In this document: piece after piece, positions 51,701-57,888 of the stretch | Numbering within the stretch: position 1 is the first letter of the stretch | Layout: every line of letters starts with the position of its first letter | Origin: Streptomyces cellostaticus | Lineage (GTDB): Bacteria; Actinomycetota; Actinomycetes; Streptomycetales; Streptomycetaceae | Direction of reading: 5' to 3' | Length of the DNA: 64,000 nucleotides | NCBI RefSeq assembly: GCF_001513965.1 | Contig: NZ_KQ948037.1 | Span: 1-64,000 of the forward strand | Position numbers and translations under genes: made by a program | The notes under the pieces: model-generated | Databases searched by the model: none | What the model saw: the letters and a program-made list of their open reading frames with translations, nothing else | Told to the model about the DNA's origin: nothing

Positions 51701-51796
51701 TCAGCGACAGTGGATGTCGGCTACACAGAGCGCGGTCACGCCGATCAGCGCCAGCTCGATGGCGGCGCTGTCGGAGACGGCATGACTAGACCACAT
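51701..51796 (-). CDS. Putative cysteine leader peptide of the peptide ABC operon
   Basis: A 31-aa ORF ends ...TALCVADIHCR, with Cys codons (TGT) at -2 and -8 relative to the last codon. The ATG has no ribosome site; it falls 8 nt after a perfect -10 (CATATT), so the transcript would be leaderless and start at the ATG. An intrinsic terminator lies 45 bp downstream. This layout is that of cysteine-responsive leader peptides known in actinobacteria, but the sequence is not one I recognise. If cysteinyl-tRNA is scarce, ribosomes should pause at the Cys codons and alter terminator folding. Confidence 0.65.
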   Translation of the reverse strand: MWSSHAVSDSAAIELALIGVTALCVADIHCR

Positions 51797-51803
51797 GCGC
51801 AAA

Positions 51804-51832
51804 AATATGAACGAACCATCGACTCATGTCAA
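51804..51832 (-). promoter_or_regulatory. HrdB-type promoter for the leader peptide and ABC operon
   Basis: On the minus strand a consensus -35 TTGACA (51832-51827), 17-nt spacer and -10 CATATT (51809-51804). The expected start is at or next to the leader ATG at 51796, giving a leaderless leader ORF. This is the best housekeeping promoter by eye in the window. Confidence 0.75.
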
Positions 51833-51852
51833 TGTGACATGAGCGGCAGCCG

Positions 51853-53463
51853 TCAACTCCTGGGATAGGGCCAGGGGTTGGGCAGGCAGTGGATTCCGTC
51901 GTGGTCGAGGAACTTGGTCTGCTGCTGCATGACCGGGGCGAGTTCGCCGTCCTTCTGGCACGTCACATGGCCGTGGCCGAGCCGGTGGCCGACCTCGTGA
52001 TTGATGAGCATCTGCCGGTATGGGTAGATTTTGTCCCCGTATGTCTTGCTGCCCTGCGCCCACCGGTAGGCGTTGATCATCACGCGTTCGGTGGACGCGG
52101 AGTCGCAGGAGACGTTGTCCTCCGTGGTGTCCAGGCCGGACTTGGCACACCACTTGGCGGTGGTGCCGGGGCTGGCGAGCGTGATCACGAAGTCGGGCTT
52201 GCCGGAGTAGATCCGCTCGAAGGTACGGACGCCGCCGTGGGCCCAGCTGCGGTTGTCGTTGAGCGTCTTCTGCACGGCCTCGGCGAACAGCTCGCCGTCC
52301 AGGCCGAGTCCCTGTTCGACGTCCACGCGGTAGGTGTACTTCTGCCCCCTGCCGGGCGCCTTGTCGAAGCCCGGGACGGCCTCGAACTTCCCCGAGGCCG
52401 TCAGCGTGGCGCTGAGCGGGTACTTCGTGCCCATCTTCTGCTCGTACGTCAGCACCGCCGGGCTCGGCGAGGCGGACGGGGTCGTCTGCCCGGGGGCCCG
52501 GGCGTCGCGCGCCTGGTCGGCGGCGGACTGCGACCGTACGCCCGTGCCGTCCCGGTCATCGGCGACCTGCACGGCGACGACGACCGCGAGCACGGTGGTC
52601 ACGGCGGCGGCCGCGATGCCCGTGAAGGCCCGCCCCTTGCCGCCCGTGCGCTGCGCGGGCACACCGGTGGGCGGCGCGCCGTCGCCGTCACCGGCCCCGG
52701 CGCCAGCCGTGTCCGCACCGGGGCTGTACGACTCCTGCGCCTCGGCGGTCCCGCCGCCGGAACGGGGCGCGAAGACGTCGACGTCCCCCTCGAAGGCATC
52801 GAGGTAGTCCTGCCGGGGCCCGCCGCCCGAACGACCGCGCCGGCCCTGCCGCTGCCCCTGTTCCTGCCTTTGCCCTGGCCCTTGCCCTTGCCGCTGTCGC
52901 GGAAGAGTGACACCGGGCCCGCCCGCACCCGGCCTCACCCCGGAAGCAACCCCGGCCCCGCCACCGGCCGGCCCCGCGAACTCACCCCAGCCACCCCCGC
53001 CTTCGCGCTGCTCGGGGTGCCCGCCCCGAGCGCGCGGAGCACCACTGGCCAGCCCCGGCACACCGTGCGCGGGGGTGCCGTCGGGAAGCCGCGGTACGCC
53101 ATGCACAGGCGTGCCGTCGGGAAGCCGGGGACCACCCTGGGCCGGCGTGCCCTCGGCGTACCGCGGCACCCCGTGAGCCGGACTTCCGTCGGCAAAGCGA
53201 GGCACCCCATGAGCCGGAGTTCCGTCAGGAAAGCGAGGCACGCCGTGGGCAGGTGTGCCCGGCGGGAACCCGGGCGCGCCCTGGGCGGTGCGCGGTGGCC
53301 CGTAGGCGTAGGCGCCTCCTCCCGGCGCCTGGCGCTGGCCGGGCAGGCCGGGCTGCTGGGCTGTCCGGGGCGGGCCGGCGGCCGGGCTCCGTTCGTCTCG
53401 CTGTGCGGCTATGTCCGCGGAGTCGTCCTTGGGGGCCGGTCCGCGGCGGCTGTGGCGTCCCAC
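51853..53463 (-). CDS. DUF3152 membrane-anchored metalloprotease-like protein
   Basis: The 536-aa protein has a long low-complexity cytoplasmic N terminus with repeats (~1-280), one transmembrane helix (~285-310, AAAAVTTVLAVVVAVQV) and a C-terminal extracytoplasmic DUF3152 domain. The motif HEVGHRLGHGH (from residue 489) matches the HExGHxxGxxH metzincin-type zinc site, with cysteines nearby that may form disulfides. The function is unproven, but the motif supports zinc-metalloprotease-like activity. GTG 53463 follows GAGGGCACAG. It lies 8 bp downstream of the alpha/beta hydrolase gene. It is syntenic with M. tuberculosis Rv3207c. Confidence 0.88.
   Translation of the reverse strand: MGRHSRRGPAPKDDSADIAAQRDERSPAAGPPRTAQQPGLPGQRQAPGGGAYAYGPPRTAQGAPGFPPGTPAHGVPRFPDGTPAHGVPRFADGSPAHGVPRYAEGTPAQGGPRLPDGTPVHGVPRLPDGTPAHGVPGLASGAPRARGGHPEQREGGGGWGEFAGPAGGGAGVASGVRPGAGGPGVTLPRQRQGQGPGQRQEQGQRQGRRGRSGGGPRQDYLDAFEGDVDVFAPRSGGGTAEAQESYSPGADTAGAGAGDGDGAPPTGVPAQRTGGKGRAFTGIAAAAVTTVLAVVVAVQVADDRDGTGVRSQSAADQARDARAPGQTTPSASPSPAVLTYEQKMGTKYPLSATLTASGKFEAVPGFDKAPGRGQKYTYRVDVEQGLGLDGELFAEAVQKTLNDNRSWAHGGVRTFERIYSGKPDFVITLASPGTTAKWCAKSGLDTTEDNVSCDSASTERVMINAYRWAQGSKTYGDKIYPYRQMLINHEVGHRLGHGHVTCQKDGELAPVMQQQTKFLDHDGIHCLPNPWPYPRS
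53040..53265 (-). repeat. 36-bp tandem repeat in the DUF3152 gene
   Basis: Six or more in-frame units of 36 bp; equivalent points at 53075, 53111 and 53147 are exactly 36 apart. They encode a 12-residue repeat of the form GTPAHGVPRFPD with scattered changes, in the disordered cytoplasmic region. Confidence 0.85.
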
Positions 53464-53471
53464 CTGTGCCC

Positions 53472-54530
53472 TCAGCTCCCCGCGCCCATGGCGGCGACAT
53501 CGCCGCCCCCGGCGGAACCGGCACCCGGCGCCGCGACCTCGCCGGCACCACTTCGCGCTTCGCCCGTGTCGCCCAACTCGCCCGCCTCCGCAAGGAGTTC
53601 CCGGAAAGCGCCGGCCACCACCTCCGGGTACTCCATCATCGCCACATGCCCGGCCTCCGGCAGGGACAGCAGGCGGGAGTCGCGGAAGGAACGGGCGGCC
53701 CTGCGGGCCATGCGGAAGCCGACCAGCTGGTCACGGCCGCCGTAGATGAGAAGGGTCGGCGCGAGCACGCGCTCGGCCTGACGCCACAGCCCGTGCTGGC
53801 CGCCGAGGGTGTAGGCGTTGACGAGCCCCCGCGCCGAGCGTGCCATCGCGTCCCAGAAGTACGGCAGTTGAAGCCGCCGCTCCAGTTCCTCCACTGCATG
53901 CCGGAACGCCTCGGGCGACACCCGCCCCGGATCGCCGTAGCACAGGGCCATCACGCCGCTCACGCGCTGCTCGGCCGTCCACTCCTTGGTGAGCCGGTTG
54001 AACAGCACGACGATGCCGGGCACGCCCAGCAGCGCCGTCGGCACCGCGGTCCGCTGCACGCGCAGCTCCGGCAGGGCGGGCGAGACCAGCGTGAGCGTCC
54101 GGACGAGGTCGGGGCGTACGGCGGCGACGCGGGTGGCGACCGCTCCGCCGAGGGAGTTGCCGAAGAGGTGGACCGGACCGCGCTCGGCGGCGTCGAGATA
54201 GCGGATGATGGCGCGCGCGTGCCCGGTGACGGAGTAGTCGCCGTCGTCCGGGGGCGGGGAGTCGCCGAAGCCGGGCAGATCGACCGCCTCGCTGTCGACG
54301 AGGCCGTCCAGTTCCGCCATCAGCGCCGACCAGTTCTGCGAGGAACCGCCGAGCCCGTGGACGAACAGCGCGGGCGGCAGGCCCTCGCGCGCGGGGTGCC
54401 GCGAACGCACGGACAGGGTGGCCCCCGGCAGCCCCACCGACCGCAGCCGCTCGCCCTCGCCGACCCGGACGGGCGCCACCCTGGGAAGCACACTTGCGGC
54501 CGGCACGGACGGCGACTCGGTCGAAGACAT
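53472..54530 (-). CDS. Alpha/beta-fold hydrolase
   Basis: This 352-aa hydrolase has the alpha/beta fold with FVHGLGGSSQNW (oxyanion region), the nucleophile elbow FGNSLGG, an Asp in YGGRDQLV and the His in EAGHVAM. The C terminus is a Gly/Ala-rich tail of ~30 residues. It has no signal peptide, so it is probably cytosolic. Esterase or lipase-type activity is likely; substrate unknown. It is upstream of the DUF3152 gene with an 8-bp gap, so the two are cotranscribed. The M. tuberculosis block contains LipV between AdnA and ATL, not here, so orthology is unclear. Confidence 0.87.
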   Translation of the reverse strand: MSSTESPSVPAASVLPRVAPVRVGEGERLRSVGLPGATLSVRSRHPAREGLPPALFVHGLGGSSQNWSALMAELDGLVDSEAVDLPGFGDSPPPDDGDYSVTGHARAIIRYLDAAERGPVHLFGNSLGGAVATRVAAVRPDLVRTLTLVSPALPELRVQRTAVPTALLGVPGIVVLFNRLTKEWTAEQRVSGVMALCYGDPGRVSPEAFRHAVEELERRLQLPYFWDAMARSARGLVNAYTLGGQHGLWRQAERVLAPTLLIYGGRDQLVGFRMARRAARSFRDSRLLSLPEAGHVAMMEYPEVVAGAFRELLAEAGELGDTGEARSGAGEVAAPGAGSAGGGDVAAMGAGS

Positions 54531-54753
54531 GCGGCAATGTTACGAGACGATCACGCTGTGGTTCATGTGTTCGCCGTCACAGGCGAGGCTCGCCGTGTCG
54601 GACAGGACCGGAGATCGGGCAGGACCGGAGAACCGCGCGGCGAACGGGCGTCCACGGCATGGCGTCCGGATCAGGTGTCTCCTAGGCTCGTACAGGGGCA
54701 CCCGTATGTGGTCCCTGCTGCTTCCAGGGATGTTCGTAGGAAGGGAGCCCACC

Positions 54754-54975
54754 ATGGCCTATGACCCCATCCAGCCCGACACGATCGAGGATCTGGAAGC
54801 CGAGAACACCCCGGAGATCGACGTCGAGGCCCCCGAGGGCGACTCCGTCGAGCAGAACGCCGACCTCGCACCGGATCACGACGAGCCCCTGACAGGAGAC
54901 CCGGACCGCGGGAACGAGGCCGATCTCATCGAACAGGCGCGCGTGGTCTCGATCGACGAGGACGACTACCGCTGA
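54754..54975 (+). CDS. Small acidic protein (73 aa)
   Basis: The 73-aa protein is dominated by Asp and Glu with few hydrophobic residues (predicted pI well below 5) and is probably intrinsically disordered. The ATG at 54754 follows GGAAGGGAG at good spacing. A -10-like TAGGCT near 54683 is a weak promoter candidate. No domain is recognised; it looks like a conserved Streptomyces hypothetical. The convergence or divergence of neighbours gives no clue. Confidence 0.6.
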   Translation: MAYDPIQPDTIEDLEAENTPEIDVEAPEGDSVEQNADLAPDHDEPLTGDPDRGNEADLIEQARVVSIDEDDYR

Positions 54976-55164
54976 CCTTGCAGGACCTCATGGGGGTCGC
55001 GCGGGACCCCGCCGGCCGCTGCTCCGGCTCCTTTGGGCGGGCTTCGCGGCTTTCGTCGCCGTCCGGTACGTGAAATTCTGCGCTCGCACCGCGCACACCA
55101 CGGTTACCGAAAAGTACGATGGCCGCGCGGCCGATACCGCATGTGGACGACTTTGGGAGGCGGC

Positions 55165-55806
55165 GTGACAGCCATCGAGCAAACTGAGGCGGTACGCCCA
55201 CGTGGCACCCGTCTGCCGCGCCGAGCCCGACGGAACCAGCTGCTGGGCGCCGCCCAGGAGGTCTTCGTCGCACAGGGCTACCACGCGGCCGCGATGGACG
55301 ACATCGCCGAGCGGGCCGGAGTCAGCAAGCCGGTGCTCTACCAGCACTTCCCCGGCAAGCTCGACCTCTACCTCGCCCTGCTGGACCAGCACTGCGAGTC
55401 GCTGATCCAGGCCGTGCGCGGTGCGCTCGCCTCGACGACCGACAACAAGCAGCGCGTGCGGGCGACCATGGACGCCTATTTCGCGTACGTCGAGGACGAC
55501 GGCGGCGCCTTCCGTCTGGTCTTCGAGTCGGACCTGACGAACGAGCCCGCGGTGCGCGAGCGAGTCGACAAGGTCACCAACGAGTGCGCCGAGGCGATCT
55601 GCGACGTCATCGCCGAGGACACGGGCCTCTCGCGCGCCGAGTCGATGCTGCTCGCCTCCGGCCTCGGCGGTCTCGCCCAGGTGGTGGCGCGCTCCTGGCT
55701 GCACAGCGACCGCAGTGTGCCGCGCGACCAGGCGGTGCAGCTGCTGGCCTCACTGGCCTGGCGGGGCATCGCCGGTTTCCCGCTGCACGGCACCGAGCAC
55801 CACTGA
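55165..55806 (+). CDS. TetR/AcrR family transcriptional regulator
   Basis: The 213-aa protein has a TetR N-terminal HTH (~20-66) with AAQEVFVAQGYHAAAMDDIAERAGVSKPVLYQHFPGK and a variable C-terminal ligand-binding and dimerisation domain. The chosen start is GTG 55165, five bases after GGGAGGCGG. It is syntenic with M. tuberculosis Rv3208. The ligand is unknown. The gene is followed by the DUF3107 gene and the two may be cotranscribed (134-bp gap). Confidence 0.92.
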   Translation: MTAIEQTEAVRPRGTRLPRRARRNQLLGAAQEVFVAQGYHAAAMDDIAERAGVSKPVLYQHFPGKLDLYLALLDQHCESLIQAVRGALASTTDNKQRVRATMDAYFAYVEDDGGAFRLVFESDLTNEPAVRERVDKVTNECAEAICDVIAEDTGLSRAESMLLASGLGGLAQVVARSWLHSDRSVPRDQAVQLLASLAWRGIAGFPLHGTEHH

Positions 55807-55940
55807 CGGCCGTTTGTTCCCCCGGGGTGTTCGCTGTTGGCGTTCCGGCCCACAGCGTGTACGTCCCCTCGCCGGGCTAATGTGTGCTGCGTACGGCGCG
55901 GAAGATCGCGCACATCACTGACCGTCGGAGGGACATAGCC

Positions 55941-56168
55941 GTGGAGGTCAAGATCGGCGTGCAGCACGCGCCCCGCGAGATCGTTCTGGAGAGCGGTCTG
56001 AGCGTCGAGGAGGTCGAGCGTCTGGTGTCGGAGGCACTGGCCGGCAAGACGCAGCTGCTGAGCCTCCAGGACGAGAAGGGCCGCAAGGTCCTGGTCCCGA
56101 CGGACCGCCTGGCGTACGTGGAGATCGGCGAGCCGACCGTCCGCAAGGTGGGCTTCGGCGCACTGTAG
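55941..56168 (+). CDS. DUF3107 family protein (75 aa)
   Basis: This 75-aa protein has the compact alpha/beta pattern VKIGVQHAPREIVLESGLSVEEVERLV...VPTDRLAYVEIG of DUF3107, conserved across actinobacteria (M. tuberculosis Rv3208A/TB9.4). Its function is unknown. The start is GTG 55941, with GGAGGG 9 nt upstream. It follows a TetR gene and is ended by a very strong hairpin (56177-56217). Confidence 0.9.
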   Translation: MEVKIGVQHAPREIVLESGLSVEEVERLVSEALAGKTQLLSLQDEKGRKVLVPTDRLAYVEIGEPTVRKVGFGAL

Positions 56169-56176
56169 GTCCAGTC

Positions 56177-56217
56177 GGAAAAGGGCCCGGCGGCACTGTG
56201 CCGCCGGGCCCTTTTCC
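56177..56217 (+). terminator. Strong terminator after DUF3107 gene
   Basis: A 19-bp perfect stem (56177-56195 with 56199-56217, 3-base loop) whose base includes AAAA and TTTT. It is one of the strongest intrinsic terminators in the window. Confidence 0.85.
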
Positions 56218-56361
56218 ATGGGGCCGCCGGGCCCTTTCCCCGCTTGGGCGGGTGCACGGATGGAGCACAAATCGCCCACAGGGGAGGATTGCAATCCGCA
56301 GGTCACGGGTATGACGGGCTACGACCGTCACGCACAGGCCGGCCGTGGGAGGGACCCCGAA

Positions 56362-56631
56362 ATGATCCTGGAAGCACTCGGATCCGCCTTGCTGGGTCTT
56401 GCTCTCGCCTGGGCGGCGACCCACCGGCTCTCACACCGGCTGCCCGCCCGCCCCCTGGTGTTCTCGACCGGCATCGCCGGAGCCCTTTTCGGTGACTTCG
56501 TCACCCACAGCGCCCTGGGCCCCGGCAGCATCCTGCTGAGCCTCCTGGGCGCCGCGATCGTCTCGGCCGCCTCCCTGTCCCTGCTGCTGCGCCCGTCAGG
56601 CCACCTGCGCCGACGATCAGCGACGGCGTAG
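56362..56631 (+). CDS. Small polytopic membrane protein (89 aa)
   Basis: The 89-aa protein has about three hydrophobic helices (ILEALGSALLGLALAWAA, VFSTGIAGALFGDFVTH, ILLSLLGAAIVSAASLSLLL) and a basic C terminus. It resembles small transglycosylase-associated or related inner-membrane proteins of Streptomyces, with no known role. ATG 56362 has GGGAGGGACC upstream; an in-frame ATG 17 codons earlier is possible. It stands alone after a strong terminator. Confidence 0.65.
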   Translation: MILEALGSALLGLALAWAATHRLSHRLPARPLVFSTGIAGALFGDFVTHSALGPGSILLSLLGAAIVSAASLSLLLRPSGHLRRRSATA

Positions 56632-56639
56632 CCGCCCCG

Positions 56640-56712
56640 ACGGCGCAGCCGTCAGGGGCGCGGGGAACTGCGCGACCAGCCACACACAACCCCCGGCCGC
56701 GAGACGGCCGAA
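56640..56712. repeat. Streptomyces interspersed intergenic repeat
   Basis: The sequence around GGGGCGCGGGGAACTGCGCG, preceded and followed by palindromic GACGGCGCAGCCGTC-like and CGGCCGCGAGACGG elements, matches a short repeat family found in many copies in Streptomyces intergenic DNA. It lies between the ends of a small membrane-protein gene and the convergent ferritin-like gene. Family identity is from memory; no search was run. Confidence 0.6.
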
Positions 56713-56730
56713 CCGGTCCTTCACAGGGCG

Positions 56731-57477
56731 CTACGCCGCCAAGCCCAGCGCAGCCATCCGCTTGGTGTGCGCCTCCGTGATCCGCGAGAACATCCTGCCG
56801 ACCTCCGCGAGATCGAACCCGTCGGCCACACCGCCCACGAGCATCGTGGACAGCGCATCCCGGTCGGCGACCACCCGCTGCGACTGCGAGAGCGCCTCCC
56901 CCATCAGACGGCGCGCCCACAGCGCCAGCCGCCCGCCGACCCGCGGGTCGGCGTCGATGGCCGCACGCACCTTCTCCACCGCGAAACCGGCGTGCCCGGT
57001 GTCGTCGAGGACGGCGAGGACCAGCTCGCGCGTGTCGGAGTCCAGACGGGCCGCGACCTCCCGGTAGAAGTCGCTGGCGATCGAGTCGCCGACGTACGCC
57101 TTGACCAGGCCCTCCAGCCAGTCCGAGGGCGCGGTCTGCTTGTGGAAGCCGTCCAGGGCCGCAACGAACGGCTCCATCGCCCCGGTCGGCTCCTCGCCGA
57201 TCTCGGTCAGCCGGTCCCGCAGCCGCTCGAAGTGGTGGAACTCGGCCGAGGCCATCTTCGCCAGCTCCGCCTTGTCCGCGAGCGTCGGCGCCAGCTTGGC
57301 GTCCTCCGCGAGCCGCTCGAACGCCGCCAGCTCCCCGTACGCGAGCGCGCCGAGCAGGTCCACGACCGCGGCACGGTAGTGCGGGTCGGCGGAGGCCTGC
57401 GCCCAGTTCCGGGCGGCGACACCGGTGGGTTCGGCGGAGGCGGCGGACGCGTTCTCAGGCTTGTCAGAGCTAGTCAT
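56731..57477 (-). CDS. Ferritin-like fold protein
   Basis: The 248-aa protein is mostly helical with conserved metal-type residues: YGELAAFERLAEDAK, EFHHFERLRD, and DDTGHAGFAVEKV. These support a four-helix ferritin-like bundle with a di-iron site of the type in bacterial hydroxylases or demethylases. Enzyme activity is unproven. ATG 57477 starts the conserved sequence. It is divergent from the DEAD-box helicase region and syntenic with M. tuberculosis Rv3210c. Confidence 0.87.
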   Translation of the reverse strand: MTSSDKPENASAASAEPTGVAARNWAQASADPHYRAAVVDLLGALAYGELAAFERLAEDAKLAPTLADKAELAKMASAEFHHFERLRDRLTEIGEEPTGAMEPFVAALDGFHKQTAPSDWLEGLVKAYVGDSIASDFYREVAARLDSDTRELVLAVLDDTGHAGFAVEKVRAAIDADPRVGGRLALWARRLMGEALSQSQRVVADRDALSTMLVGGVADGFDLAEVGRMFSRITEAHTKRMAALGLAA

Positions 57478-57888
57478 GAGGCGCACAATAGTCCGCTTGC
57501 CGCGCCTCGGAAGTCCCTGGCCACCCACTGTGACCACGACTACGTGACCAAATCGGCCATCGCATGTGCGCGAATCCGGGGTATGGTGGTAATGCGCCTG
57601 CTGAGTGGGTCGACGGTAGTCGACGTCTCCCGACAGGCCGCATGTATGAGGATGCCCGGTCGGTGGCCCGATCGGCTCCGACCCGACAGCCCTCCCTGGC
57701 CGTACGACTCAGTACGTACGACGACCGGAGGGACACCCTCAGCGGTACGAGCGCTAGAGCGTCGGCAGAGGTCCCGTGTCATACGGCTTGCCCGAGTGGT
57801 TCGTCCGTACGGCAGCCGACGTCCCCGGCACGGTCAGTCATGACCCCCGCGCTCGCCTCGCACCGCGCCACACAGAAGAGGCAGCACC
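57478..57888 (+). other. Long upstream region of the DEAD-box helicase (no gene)
   Basis: There are 410 bp between the ferritin-like gene start and the helicase start, the longest gene-free stretch in the window. It contains a -10-like TATGGT near 57590 and several inverted repeats (for example GTACGACTCAGTACGTACGAC around 57704), so the helicase probably has a structured 5' UTR of ~290 nt. A 114-codon open frame across it (57564-57908) has no good ribosome site and poor codon bias, so I do not call it a gene. Confidence 0.5.

Noticed and set aside
53040..53265. Tandem direct repeats considered as a CRISPR-like array
   Set aside because: There are no unique spacers; the units are contiguous, in frame and coding in the DUF3152 gene. 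The same holds for the adnA and helicase repeats.
54976..55164. Small hairpin (54993-55010) as a terminator of the 73-aa gene
   Set aside because: Only a 6-bp stem with a 6-base loop and no T-tract; too weak to list.
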